In this document: positions 25,801-32,049 of the stretch, in pieces
Numbering within the stretch: the stretch's first letter is position 1
Layout: each line of letters opens with the position of its first letter
DNA from: a virus
Virus record (IMG/VR): IMGVR_UViG_3300027365_000040
Coordinates: 1 to 33,816 of that record
Reading direction: 5' to 3' (one strand)
Length of the DNA: 33,816 nt
Program-made: the position numbers and the translations under genes
Notes under the pieces: generated by a model
The model's input: the letters and a program-made list of their open reading frames with translations, nothing else
The model's database searches: none
What the model was told of the DNA's origin: nothing

Positions 25801-26937
25801 GTTTTAAAAGAAGCTGCTTATTTTGGTAAAGGAGAAGTGTTGGAAGATTACTCTATCAAAGGTAGATACACAAAAGAATTAGATAGATATGCTGCTCCAT
25901 TCTCTGCTGCTGGTATGACAGGTGGAAGGCACTTATATAACAAATTAAAACAACCTTCAACCTGGGTAAACGGTATAATAAATGTAACAATACCTTCATT
26001 AGCATTTTGGGGGATGAACAGAGATAAGCCAGAGTATCAAGAATTACCAGCGTGGAAGAAAATGCTTTACTTTAATTATGTTAAAGATAACGGAGAAATA
26101 ATATCTTTCCCAAAACCATTTATTACAGGTTATTTCTTTGGTGCTATACCAGAAATGTTAGCACAGGTTGCTTATAATAAAAACGGTAATGAATTAACTG
26201 ATAATCTTAAAACTCTTATCCAGGCTGGTGCTCCAAACTATCAAATGGCTGGAGGTATTGCTGCTGGATATGAAGTATTAACCAACAGAGCAGACCCTTT
26301 AGGTGACGATTATCAGATAGTACCAGATTCAGAAAAATACTTAGACAATGAAGACCAGTACGGAGAATACAACTCTGAAATATCTAAGATGTTAGGTTCA
26401 GCAATAAATGTATCACCACGTATAATAGACCACCTTTTAGAAGGTCAATTTACAGGTACCTACTCTATGGCAACTAATATTACTGATTATGTATTAGGTG
26501 CTAAAGACTTCAAAGAAGCAGTTTTAGGAATAGTTGGAGTTTATTCTGACCCTTTTATTACATCAACAACTGTCAATAAACTCTATAAAGATAGAGAGAA
26601 ATACAACAACTTAATGTCAAGGTTAAGAGAAAAAGATATGCTAAAACAAGAAAAAGGTTTAAATATTAATGAAATAAGAGAGGTTGCAACAAAATATTCT
26701 AAGTTAAATAATATAACTGACACAATGTCTAAATACAGAAAAGTATCTGACATTATAGACACTCTTGATATAGACCCAGAGTTAAAAGAAAATGCTAATA
26801 AATATATTGATATTCAAAATATTAACTTTGCCAGAGAATATTATGATAGAACCAAAATATATCTTGATGATTATATGTCACAAGAAGAATACCAAAGAGT
26901 GCAGGAATTAATTGATTGGATTCAAAGAAATTATTAA
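19882..26937 (+). CDS. Giant polyvalent virion protein (ART, papain-like, HhH, zinc peptidase, LPD38-like)
   Basis: This 2351-residue protein has the multidomain layout of phage polyvalent proteins, which are packed in the virion and injected with DNA. Gly/Ala-rich hydrophobic segments lie at about 130-330 (for example 214-275). An acidic Glu/Thr linker covers about 500-728. An ADP-ribosyltransferase-like domain spans about 728-915, with HYG (H730), GTGHFGTGTYFL (Y757) and TTEFGSVIYDL (E902). A papain-like domain spans about 950-1060: LCQQC (970/973), RHAWVEYED (H1005), IYDPQFD (D1016). A ComEA-like helix-hairpin-helix lies at 1079-1138. A zinc peptidase has HEVGHH at 1350-1355 with probable third ligand E1395 (NSEFFKYYF). 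Helical regions lead to an LPD38-like C-terminus starting INPKFWLNNLGRDEV (1844-1858). Substrates are unknown. The N-terminus may help membrane passage. Domain calls were made by motif, without search. Confidence 0.8.
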   Translation: MNNIYNLNELTEEEKNKYNLDEITNTTEDKKEAPNYSSLMPGNTDYVNDDKNNFNPGEALNKVGSFFTGLFSPDENKSSIKSQYDSYQETKDIDTISGAAPDYVPVSNEPALKAEDIQNVNQKVGKVAGNVLKTVAGSGASLGSGVANSLDMLVDLSFQEDKQTVFEDYGESSQQFAKEQFEAGAWEDNLNVMESVKQGNIGEAISKSVQGALQNSAQLLTITGMGILGGGAAAGAGAGQALSATSGYLSGLGAAATSQAPLALITASAAGSKYAGLEDREDLSINQKVSSGLLSGGLEAATETWGSLRYLNEISNSVPGVDKTIRSEVMRYARALIDPKKLAANGITEAKEEYITEFGDALFDSMLGISDKTLPEVLADQEPYLNSAAIGFTSGLGMSGAAQLSNINQVSQMNEDINNRQQKADQFMNYVEQSNFNLQEDTKQALWEEAVNINRPSDMYRMFQNAEESIKNNDTITFEEGSKILDEMMVDRGDLSTLETTLNEEETTEQPTEEVEEQTEETTNVSNPLEVSDEDVSLEEPAESNQYSDLNTEELLRVREGLLREFEVTQNPDAYQEARTIERILDEQGVEYGEQETTVEEPTTEENAAEQTEPQQIEQEDTQEVEEPTEVEEVIETQPQQSDVELTEEELMEPQGQNAVQDNVQELSVEEIEDKIDDLFFELEEADTETEQIEIREQIDNLERELNTKVDEQQTTEEQSVDTEPNTAIHYGDLGKSESLLSMESSRGTGHFGTGTYFLGSEKSAGAVGYAEDRPSYKVDFNEYNLYEPETAQEGMELHDFLRDLNRYAFQGEFATDEMSLSESRYKPYQDELFEAKDKLFPDMSDEEFMRELNDLRGYVQAHEGLSTDEQSQLDSPSTRFMKTLGYEGIDVRNFDRLDTTEFGSVIYDLKDESVIESPETATEQETTEEELSEEEMVETKPYEDRDIIKSMEQAKEENVSVIPERKHLCQQCAYDNLMQNDVGTLALGTVEGIGFDGNVKRVRHAWVEYEDSIYDPQFDRYFSKELYGEQLKPRGERAFSKQEAKDEITINRITPEEVKAEIENQTLDTTETETADTLNLNSATIDDLTEIKGIGASTAQNIIKYRDSKENGIESVDELKEVKGIGSATFDKIAPSFTAEQVDTTNSTETIEEPTDSDIETDEDVEKEAKNLDVDDVIKDVEKEEGTTRQTNELLSEEARDLMEFEDTDIREYLDVVLRTSLNDLQNVTQAERDNIIDEIEMDDPDIAEAIRSELEERAYETDDYYYKKTDNAKNKDDIKNEADANDTDGNFEGVNKATRRDIENTIRVDLGLPLRYGKLQSRDSEAQYDRIYKVVRTRDYSNMEVTAHEVGHHLSDMLDLDVEAFPELVQLLEDEGLKDAYDKSVWHEEGNSEFFKYYFNYPGQAKIKVPAYYDYVESVLQGSDLYEPVKQLQNQMNTWNKQSYADRVSGAMSRQDLDIAPLMTMKDKLNEALVDEDVVFKRALEQAGYDVETLETYKNPWKLKRLYSSVNDMVDVFLSKKSLDPQGRPNGKSLLEILSPVQDYIGETEGREFGDFEVYSLALHALEREAKFLARDLEARGNDKGKLAAKRLNAVIDNANIEALIQSLKMADNNPDNLRSLGLELPEGEYRFRATGININDIANTVNEYDSKLFRDTLKDLQEYQNNLVDYAQYYDMLSEDAAEDIKTAYNFHMPLHRYFGEELINEGQDTSRYTDLPDVVKSAYGSTRIIKDPIRTLVRDTSYVVRQANKNNIVVKFMEALDAKRDSGIGNLVGREITTPEPIDKENVVSYRVDGEIKARVVHPDIYRTLQGLNKESEHVLRTMLKPLEYSNNLFKKFAVINPKFWLNNLGRDEVRQMIYEDSNGIEKLKLFSTMVDGMSEAFGLEKADTEAIFRGLGGARGGFAQYLKDMDNPQTLEELLRADKASKNPLDWLGDVAQWTEDTRRKGLFINKVGRDTDVMSMEAEEAERVLKEAAYFGKGEVLEDYSIKGRYTKELDRYAAPFSAAGMTGGRHLYNKLKQPSTWVNGIINVTIPSLAFWGMNRDKPEYQELPAWKKMLYFNYVKDNGEIISFPKPFITGYFFGAIPEMLAQVAYNKNGNELTDNLKTLIQAGAPNYQMAGGIAAGYEVLTNRADPLGDDYQIVPDSEKYLDNEDQYGEYNSEISKMLGSAINVSPRIIDHLLEGQFTGTYSMATNITDYVLGAKDFKEAVLGIVGVYSDPFITSTTVNKLYKDREKYNNLMSRLREKDMLKQEKGLNINEIREVATKYSKLNNITDTMSKYRKVSDIIDTLDIDPELKENANKYIDIQNINFAREYYDRTKIYLDDYMSQEEYQRVQELIDWIQRNY

Positions 26938-26990
26938 TAAGGAGGGTTATGGTACTTAAACACTTATAAAAATAAATAGGAGTGTTATAA

Positions 26991-27392
26991 ATGCCAACAA
27001 GTAAGCACGATTGTTATTACAAAGAGGAAATAAAAGAAATGTTAGAGTTTAAAAAAGAAGTCGCAAGAAACTCCAATGAAATAGATAAAATAAAAAGTGG
27101 TGACTGGTATAATAACAAGGAATTGTACGAAATGATAGAGAACCTTAAACAGCAGTTTACAGAGTTTAACGAAAACTTTCATAAATACAATGGTTTGCTG
27201 GATAAACATACTCAATTGCAGGAAAAATTAAAGTCACAGCGTGATGAACTGGAAAAAATAAAAAGAGAACAACAAAAAAAGAAAGCAAGAGAAGAAGGTG
27301 AGCAAGACACCAACTCATTATGGAAAGACAACATAGCCTGGATAATAGGTGTGTTAGGTTTTTTAGCAGGTGTAGCTTCACAGGTTTTATAG
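26991..27392 (+). CDS. Coiled-coil protein with C-terminal membrane anchor (XhlA-like)
   Basis: This is a 133-residue protein. Residues 10-105 form a charged coiled coil (KEEIKEMLEFKKEVARN, LQEKLKSQRDELEKIKREQ). The end is one transmembrane helix (WIIGVLGFLAGVASQVL). This layout resembles XhlA-type haemolysin/holin partners encoded with phage lysins. It is separated by 9 nt from the endolysin gene, which supports a lysis role. Confidence 0.6.
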   Translation: MPTSKHDCYYKEEIKEMLEFKKEVARNSNEIDKIKSGDWYNNKELYEMIENLKQQFTEFNENFHKYNGLLDKHTQLQEKLKSQRDELEKIKREQQKKKAREEGEQDTNSLWKDNIAWIIGVLGFLAGVASQVL

Positions 27393-27401
27393 GAGGTAAT
27401 T

Positions 27402-27914
27402 ATGGATAACTCAATCTTAGAGAAGACTTTACAATTTGAAGGTGGTTATGTTGACGACCCAGACGATAGAGGTGGTGCAACAAATTATGGTATCACTGAA
27501 GATGTAGCAAGAAGCCACGGCTATGAAGGTGATATGAAAGATTTACCTAAATCAAAAGCTGTTGAAATATACAAAGAAAGTTATGTTGACCCACTCTTAG
27601 ATGATATTGATTCAGAGGTTATACAACTATTAGTATTTGACGCTTCAGTTAATCACGGAACTAAGTGGGGTGTTAAATTCCTACAGAGAGCCTACAACAC
27701 ACTCAATTTTGATACAATAGCAGAGGATGGTATATTAGGCAGTCAAACTGTTGGAGCCGTCAATAAGTACACTGACACTCAATCTCTGGCTTTCTGGTAC
27801 TTAATCGTTAGAGGTCAATACTTTAGAGATATAGTTAAAAACTCTCAAAGTCAGAAAAGGTTTATTAGAGGTTGGGGTAATAGAATAAAACATTTGATGA
27901 AGGAAGTGTTATAA
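27402..27914 (+). CDS. Endolysin, GH108-type N-acetylmuramidase
   Basis: This is a 170-residue peptidoglycan hydrolase. The N-terminal motif FEGGYVDDPDDRGGATNYGIT contains the catalytic glutamate (E13) typical of glycoside hydrolase family 108. VFDASVNHGTKWGVKFLQRA and DGILGSQTVGAVNKY belong to the C-terminal peptidoglycan-binding part of the same family. There is no signal peptide, so it needs a holin to reach the wall. The family is found mostly in phages of bacteria with an outer membrane. The stop overlaps the holin start (TAATG). Confidence 0.9.
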   Translation: MDNSILEKTLQFEGGYVDDPDDRGGATNYGITEDVARSHGYEGDMKDLPKSKAVEIYKESYVDPLLDDIDSEVIQLLVFDASVNHGTKWGVKFLQRAYNTLNFDTIAEDGILGSQTVGAVNKYTDTQSLAFWYLIVRGQYFRDIVKNSQSQKRFIRGWGNRIKHLMKEVL

Positions 27915-28156
27915 TGACTGAAGAACAAGAAGTTAATGAAGTTAACCTTAAAGCTGATTCTAATAATAATGAGATACCAGACTGGGTAGAAGCAACAGCC
28001 ACTTATCTTATAGCCACTGTCTGTATATCTTTAGCTGTTGCTGGTTATGTAAGACAGGATTTAGATAATCCAACTATCAAGTGGCTATTAGGTTTTGGTG
28101 TTGTTCTAACTGGTGGTCGTGACGCTATCAAAGGTTTCATTAAGAGGAAGGTGTAA
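27914..28156 (+). CDS. Putative holin
   Basis: This is an 80-residue protein. A hydrophilic acidic N-terminus precedes two transmembrane helices (about 31-46, YLIATVCISLAVAGYV; about 57-70, WLLGFGVVLTGG) and a short basic end (IKGFIKRKV). Size, topology and position after the endolysin gene fit a class II-like holin that opens the inner membrane at lysis time. No named holin family is recognised. Confidence 0.65.
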   Translation: MTEEQEVNEVNLKADSNNNEIPDWVEATATYLIATVCISLAVAGYVRQDLDNPTIKWLLGFGVVLTGGRDAIKGFIKRKV

Positions 28157-28159
28157 CCT

Positions 28160-28516
28160 ATGAAGGTTAAAAAGTGGCACCTATATGTAGTGGGAGCAGT
28201 TATTGTACTTGTTGTATTCTTCCTCGCAGGTAAACAATTAGCAGCAATCTTAGGTGGAGGACTAGCATTTTTAGGTATCGGTAAAGGTGCAATAGATAAG
28301 AAAAGAAAAAAGATAGTCGATGAAGCTGAAGATGAAGAAAAAGTGATGGATAAAGTTAAGGAAGATATTAAAAAAAGGAAAGAAAAAGAAAAAGAATTGA
28401 AGGAAAATGATATAAAAAATGTCGAAACTGCTGAAAAGTTAGAAGAAAAGGACAGGGAATTAGATGAAAAGGCTCAAGATTTGAGAGATAGACTGTCTGA
28501 ACATACAAAGGAGTGA
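28160..28516 (+). CDS. Membrane-anchored coiled-coil lysis protein, possible inner spanin or second holin
   Basis: This is a 118-residue protein starting 3 nt after the holin stop. The N-terminal hydrophobic region (about 7-42) could span the membrane once or twice (LYVVGAVIVLVVFFLAGK, ILGGGLAFLGIG). It is followed by a highly charged Lys/Glu coiled coil to the end. This is the shape of an inner-membrane spanin subunit or of an accessory holin. The choice cannot be made from sequence alone. Confidence 0.5.
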   Translation: MKVKKWHLYVVGAVIVLVVFFLAGKQLAAILGGGLAFLGIGKGAIDKKRKKIVDEAEDEEKVMDKVKEDIKKRKEKEKELKENDIKNVETAEKLEEKDRELDEKAQDLRDRLSEHTKE

Positions 28517-28520
28517 TAGT

Positions 28521-28952
28521 TTGAAGCGTCTAATTATCTTACTGGTTATTTTATCAATCATACTTATACCATTTACAGCCACTGCTCAATCTTTAGACCC
28601 TCCTTCAGACTATGATAGCCTTTTAGAAAAGTATGAAGAAATGTATCAGATAGCACAAGAAGCTATGGATTTAGCTGATGAACGTAAAGCACAAGCTGAT
28701 AAGTGGAAAGGTTTATATGAGAAAGAAAGAGAAGATAAGTTGGAATACAAGAAGTTATACGAAGAAAGTGAGAAAAATTTACAAACTACTATGAAATCTA
28801 ACGAACGACTACAGGATATGATTGACAGACTTGATAACCTACTGAAGGAAAGTTTGAAGAAAAGCGACTTATCACTTAGCACAGGTATAGTTTATACTCC
28901 AATCAATCCAGAGAATACAGGTATCTTAGTTGGATTCCAATACGGGTTTTAA
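28521..28952 (+). CDS. Exported coiled-coil protein with C-terminal beta-strands, possible spanin
   Basis: This is a 143-residue protein with a TTG start after GGAGTG. A strong signal sequence (LIILLVILSIILIPFTATA) with likely cleavage after A22 is followed by a long coiled coil (about 30-115). The C-terminal end, LSLSTGIVYTPINPENTGIL then VGFQYGF, has alternating hydrophobic residues and a terminal Phe, like outer-membrane beta-barrel ends. In this position it may link inner and outer membranes at lysis, as a spanin does. There is no lipobox. The function is inferred from shape and neighbours. Confidence 0.55.
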   Translation: MKRLIILLVILSIILIPFTATAQSLDPPSDYDSLLEKYEEMYQIAQEAMDLADERKAQADKWKGLYEKEREDKLEYKKLYEESEKNLQTTMKSNERLQDMIDRLDNLLKESLKKSDLSLSTGIVYTPINPENTGILVGFQYGF

Positions 28953-28967
28953 TATAGAGAAGAAGAA

Positions 28968-28994
28968 ACCCCACTTTAATCGGTGGGGTCTTTT
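28968..28994. terminator. Bidirectional terminator between convergent operons
   Basis: ACCCCAC (28968-28974) pairs with GTGGGGT (28983-28989) around an 8-nt loop. On the plus strand it is followed by CTTTT. On the minus strand TTTCTTCTTC follows. It lies 16 nt after the last rightward gene and just before the end of the leftward operon, so it can stop both transcripts. Confidence 0.8.
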
Positions 28995-28998
28995 ATGT

Positions 28999-29274
28999 TT
29001 AAAAATCATCTAATGTCATTACTTCTGTCTTTCCAAATGGATACCAAGTTTTATTGTGATAACTTTTAGCTTTAAGTAATTCCCCAGATTTTATTAAGTA
29101 TATATACTTAATAAAACTTTTATATTTATCTTTAGCTGGAGAAATCATATTAATTAAATATCCATTCAAATTAAACTGCTCACTTTCTGGCTCAACTTTG
29201 CTGGGTAATTCTCCGTTTTCAGCAAAATATTCTAATAATCTTTTTACTTTAGGAGATACAATTAAATCATACAT
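28999..29274 (-). CDS. Hypothetical protein, last gene of the leftward operon
   Basis: This is a 91-residue protein. An N-terminal helix (SPKVKRLLEYFAENGELPS) is followed by strands and YKSFIKYIYLIKSGELLKAKS. It overlaps the upstream gene by 8 nt and ends next to the shared terminator. No family is recognised. A small globular phage protein is the most that can be said. Confidence 0.55.
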   Translation of the reverse strand: MYDLIVSPKVKRLLEYFAENGELPSKVEPESEQFNLNGYLINMISPAKDKYKSFIKYIYLIKSGELLKAKSYHNKTWYPFGKTEVMTLDDF

Positions 29275-29557
29275 TATCTACCTCCTTTTCAGCTTTATCA
29301 ATAGCATATTCTAAAATTTCTATAATAGGGCTCGGCTCATTACTCGGTCGGGGAATTGATTTCAATAAAGACAAGGCTTGTTTTGAAGCAACCAACAAAT
29401 CTGGTGCAGCAGTTATCAATTGAGAATTAATATTCATTGAATCCATTTCACCTCCTGTGAATTGCTCTGCATACATTCCAAAACTACAAACAACCATTTC
29501 GTCTTTATCTATTATGTCATTGCCATCATTTACCCACGGTGCATTATATTTATTCAT
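29267..29557 (-). CDS. Conserved phage protein with NxxLIxAAPDLL motif
   Basis: This is a 96-residue protein with AAAGGAG upstream. The middle has NINSQLITAAPDLLVASKQA, a motif found in many small phage proteins (NAxLIAAAPxLLxA) with no assigned function. The N-terminus (APWVNDGNDIIDKDEMVVCS) is also typical of that group. It overlaps both neighbours by 8 nt. Confidence 0.65.
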   Translation of the reverse strand: MNKYNAPWVNDGNDIIDKDEMVVCSFGMYAEQFTGGEMDSMNINSQLITAAPDLLVASKQALSLLKSIPRPSNEPSPIIEILEYAIDKAEKEVDNV

Positions 29558-29897
29558 TTTTATTCTCCTTTGCTAATTTCTGTTCCCTCAACTTGTCTAT
29601 GTCTATATTTCTCTCATTTCTGTGTACTGTTACAACTAAGAACCCTTCCCCTACAAGTAGCACTGCTGCATATAATCCTAACCCTAAGCGTAAAGGCACG
29701 TGAAATGCACCAGTGCTGTCCACTACAAGTCCTTTTCGTATATCCTCTGCTATAGCTTTGGACACAAGTTTGCGTATTCTTCTTATTGTCCAGTCTTTTT
29801 TACCTAGTTCGGTATCTGTTGTATATTCCCAAAACCTCTTGCAGGCGTGAACTGTTAGCTTAGTTATCCTTATATATTTGGTGTACCTAAGAAACAT
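29550..29897 (-). CDS. Hypothetical protein with a hydrophobic segment
   Basis: This is a 115-residue protein. ATG at 29897 is 5 nt after AAGGAGG, and a GTG one codon earlier is also possible. The N-terminal half is basic and helical (YIRITKLTVHACKRFWEY, RRIRKLVSKAIAEDI). The second half has a hydrophobic stretch (LGLYAAVLLVGEGFLVVTV), either a membrane helix or a buried core, then a charged helix. No family is recognised. Confidence 0.5.
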   Translation of the reverse strand: MFLRYTKYIRITKLTVHACKRFWEYTTDTELGKKDWTIRRIRKLVSKAIAEDIRKGLVVDSTGAFHVPLRLGLGLYAAVLLVGEGFLVVTVHRNERNIDIDKLREQKLAKENKNE

Positions 29898-29911
29898 CAC
29901 AACCTCCTTAG

Positions 29912-30313
29912 CTAAAAAGGAATTTCTCCATCAAAGTCATCTTCCAATCCTGGTGGTGTGTATTCTTCTTCATCATTATTTTTAGACTTCTTCTTAATCT
30001 TATTGTTGCCACTAGTTTTGAGATACTCAACCTCTCTTGCTTTACACTGGAGGTTGTAATAAGTCTTACCTTTGTATTCGTTCTTCTTCTGATAACCTAT
30101 TCCAGTAGCAGCCACCTTATCTCCTTTACCAAGATGTTTAGCGTGTGCTTCAGCTTTATCTCCATATGTTACTATCTGTGGATAAGTTGTTTGTTTATAC
30201 TTACCATAACCACTTTCTGCTGCTATCGGAAATACGCATACTGCTGTACCTTTCTCGCTGTAAAACAACTTCGGGTCTTCAGTCAGATTACCTATTAGAT
30301 TCCATTGATTCAT
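29912..30313 (-). CDS. ssb: Single-stranded DNA-binding protein
   Basis: This is a 133-residue protein that coats single-stranded DNA during replication and recombination. The OB-fold start (MNQWNLIGNLTEDPKLFYSE) and core (YPQIVTYGDKAEAHAKHLGK, KVAATGIGYQKKNEYKGKTY) are typical. A disordered linker ends in an acidic tip (DDFDGEIPF), the motif used to recruit replication partners. It overlaps the dCTP deaminase gene by 26 nt. Confidence 0.92.
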   Translation of the reverse strand: MNQWNLIGNLTEDPKLFYSEKGTAVCVFPIAAESGYGKYKQTTYPQIVTYGDKAEAHAKHLGKGDKVAATGIGYQKKNEYKGKTYYNLQCKAREVEYLKTSGNNKIKKKSKNNDEEEYTPPGLEDDFDGEIPF

Positions 30314-30923
30314 TGTTAGCCAACTCCTTTAGTTTGTTTATTATCTCTTTTCTACGCTCTATATTTGCCCTTCTTCTGCGTTTAACCTTCTCGTAATATT
30401 TTGCACCTTCAACGTGTTCAGCCCCCTGGTATCTACCATTATATTCTTTCAGTGGGATATTGGAGTTCTCCATCAATACTAATTGTGCTATCGGCTCACC
30501 TACTTTTAATTCCAGTATAGATGAACCAACATTTTTTAACTCAAGTGTTATTTTGCCAAAATACCCTGGGTCAATCCACCCTGCTGTCTGGTGAACAGTC
30601 AATCCTTTTCTAGCCCAGGTAGATTTACCTGCAACTATCGCTGATAAATTAGCAGGTACTGATATAAATTCTTCAGTGTGTGCTAAACAAAACTCCCCAA
30701 GTTCTAAGTCAATTGTGTCTTCTTTACCTGTTAGTTCAATAACCTCATACTGTGGTACATCATCATAAGAAATTTTTTCTCCTTCATCTTCATAACTTAT
30801 CCAGAGAAATCTCCTACCTAAAGTTAAGTCATAACTTGAAGGTTGTACTAAGTCTGGGTCAAAGGGTATGATTATCTCTTTCTCTATCTGCTCACTGATT
30901 ATATCTCTATCAACTAATACCAT
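30288..30923 (-). CDS. dcd: dCTP deaminase (possibly bifunctional with dUTPase)
   Basis: This is a 211-residue nucleotide enzyme that deaminates dCTP towards dUTP for dTTP synthesis. Motifs are QPSSYDLTLG (27-36), GKSTWARKGL (99-108), HQTAGWIDPGYFGKITLE (111-128, catalytic E128) and GRYQG (163-167). The TAGWID form resembles bifunctional dCTP deaminase-dUTPases as well as monofunctional ones. The C-terminus carries a basic extension (KRRRRANIERRKEIINKLKE) beyond the usual fold, of unknown role. It shares its first base with the end of the RusA gene. Confidence 0.9.
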   Translation of the reverse strand: MVLVDRDIISEQIEKEIIIPFDPDLVQPSSYDLTLGRRFLWISYEDEGEKISYDDVPQYEVIELTGKEDTIDLELGEFCLAHTEEFISVPANLSAIVAGKSTWARKGLTVHQTAGWIDPGYFGKITLELKNVGSSILELKVGEPIAQLVLMENSNIPLKEYNGRYQGAEHVEGAKYYEKVKRRRRANIERRKEIINKLKELANNESMESNR

Positions 30924-31279
30924 TACTCAACCTCCCTAATTTCTATTTCAACTCTCGGATTTTCTTTATCAACTTTGAAAGTGTTGCTCCAGCCTTTATT
31001 CTGCTTCCAACCATCTCCTTCTAATACTCCAGCTTCCATTAATCCGTCATAAATAAACTTCACAGCAGCAGCTATATTATCTGGGTCACGTCTTCTGTTC
31101 TTACAATACCACGTTATATCCAACTCGACAGCTTCGTATGTTGGCAACTGTTTAGCCTGCCAAGCAACTAAGTTGGTGTTCTCCTCTTTCAACTTCCTGT
31201 AAACGTGATAGTGAGATTTAGCAGCGTCAATAATTTTATTTAATCCTGGAAATTCTCCTTCGATAACTAACTTTTCCAA
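30923..31279 (-). CDS. rusA: RusA-type Holliday junction resolvase
   Basis: This is a 118-residue endonuclease that cuts four-way DNA junctions in replication or packaging intermediates. The core NRRRDPDNIAAAVKFIYDGL (61-80) supplies two metal-binding Asp (D65, D67). VLEGDGWKQ provides a further Asp (D89), matching the active site of RusA proteins. The N-terminus (EGEFPGLNKIIDAAKSHYHV) is the phage variant of the family. Length is normal. Confidence 0.9.
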   Translation of the reverse strand: MEKLVIEGEFPGLNKIIDAAKSHYHVYRKLKEENTNLVAWQAKQLPTYEAVELDITWYCKNRRRDPDNIAAAVKFIYDGLMEAGVLEGDGWKQNKGWSNTFKVDKENPRVEIEIREVE

Positions 31280-31282
31280 ATG

Positions 31283-31477
31283 TTATTCACCTCCTTTTAA
31301 CGGACAAATATGTGGCTTCCAGTCGATTGGTTTCTCTCTTAGATAACTTTCCAATCCTTCAGCAACTAACGTAGGTTGTATAAAGTCTAAGTGTTCACAA
31401 AAAACTCTAAGCAATTTATCACCACCAGTATTATCTTTCTCAATTATAGAGTGTTCACAATGCCCATAACATTTCAT
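31283..31477 (-). CDS. Small Cys/His-rich protein
   Basis: This is a 64-residue protein. CYGHCEH, VFCEHLDF and HICPLKGG provide four cysteines and several histidines, likely for a zinc site. The start ATG directly follows the stop of the upstream small gene (TAAATG), with GGAGTG as ribosome-binding site. No family is recognised. Confidence 0.6.
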   Translation of the reverse strand: MKCYGHCEHSIIEKDNTGGDKLLRVFCEHLDFIQPTLVAEGLESYLREKPIDWKPHICPLKGGE

Positions 31478-31594
31478 TTAATCACTCCTTTCCTCCTGTC
31501 TTTTAACCTCCTCTTTAGCTTCCTCAATAAACTTCAGCAGCATGTCCTCGTTAAGTGCAGGGAACTCGTCTTTAAGTTTATCTATCAGTTCCAT
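31478..31594 (-). CDS. Very small helical protein
   Basis: This 38-residue frame starts at an ATG 4 nt after AAGGAGG and ends immediately before the next start. It is one charged amphipathic helix or two (MELIDKLKDEFPALNEDM, LLKFIEEAKEEVKRQEERSD). Good ribosome-binding site and tight spacing support translation. Function is unknown. Confidence 0.5.
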   Translation of the reverse strand: MELIDKLKDEFPALNEDMLLKFIEEAKEEVKRQEERSD

Positions 31595-31680
31595 AGAACC
31601 TCCTTAGAAGTGTCTTCAACAGTTATCACAAACCAAATAACACCACCTATCCCCAACAAATATCTTGCTATCACAGACAT
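31585..31680 (-). CDS. Possible tiny membrane peptide
   Basis: This 31-residue frame has an ATG that overlaps the stop of the upstream HTH gene (TGATG), so it may be translated by coupling. It contains one hydrophobic helix (ARYLLGIGGVIWFVITV) and a short acidic tail. It overlaps the next small gene by 10 nt. No Shine-Dalgarno of its own is visible. Confidence 0.35.
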   Translation of the reverse strand: MSVIARYLLGIGGVIWFVITVEDTSKEVLWN

Positions 31681-31919
31681 CAATGTGCAATCACTTCCCT
31701 AAAAGCATACTTTAATTTCTCCCACCAACTCATTCTCATATAACTATCAAACTCTGTTTCACCTTCCTTCCATTCCATATATCTCTTGCGTACAGTAGAG
31801 GAACTGCAACTAAACTGATTACCTATATCCCTCCAGGTAAATCCATCATTCCTTTTCTCCTCAACCTCTCTCAACTCCTTTTCAGTCAGCATTATCTTTC
31901 TACCTTTTTTAATCATCAT
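31680..31919 (-). CDS. Helix-turn-helix DNA-binding protein
   Basis: This is a 79-residue protein. ATG at 31919 is 5 nt after GGAGG (the adjacent ATG at 31916 is also possible, and an in-frame TTG at 31931 is within that site). LTEKELREVEEKRNDGFTWR then DIGNQFSCSSSTVRKRYMEW forms a helix-turn-helix like those of sigma region 4 or small transcriptional regulators. The rest is a short aromatic helix (SWWEKLKYAFREVIAH). It may regulate the leftward operon or act at the left-end promoters. Confidence 0.65.
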   Translation of the reverse strand: MMIKKGRKIMLTEKELREVEEKRNDGFTWRDIGNQFSCSSSTVRKRYMEWKEGETEFDSYMRMSWWEKLKYAFREVIAH

Positions 31920-32049
31920 TATTCCCTCCAACTTCTTTTTTTATTCTTTCTACTATTTCCTCTGCTGTCATATCACTGGTATCAATTCTAAGTTTAACTT
32001 TTTTGCCGTTCTTTTCATATAAAAATTCCATATATTCTTTATTACTCAT
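31909..32049 (-). CDS. Hypothetical small protein
   Basis: This is a 46-residue protein with GAGGAGG upstream of ATG 32049. It reads EKNGKKVKLRIDTSDMTAEE followed by a helix and an acidic end (GGNNDD). It overlaps both neighbours (8-11 nt). No family is recognised. The strong ribosome-binding site and overlaps support translation. Confidence 0.5.
   Translation of the reverse strand: MSNKEYMEFLYEKNGKKVKLRIDTSDMTAEEIVERIKKEVGGNNDD

Noticed and set aside
19882-26937. Giant virion RNA polymerase (as in N4-like phages) as identity of the 2351-residue protein
   Set aside because: No RNA polymerase motifs are seen, whereas transferase, peptidase, HhH and LPD38-like motifs are clear.
26949-26969. 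Six-codon frame (MVLKHL) after GGAGGG between the giant gene and the lysis genes
   Set aside because: Too short to support as a gene. It may be a chance ATG, although the ribosome-binding site is good.
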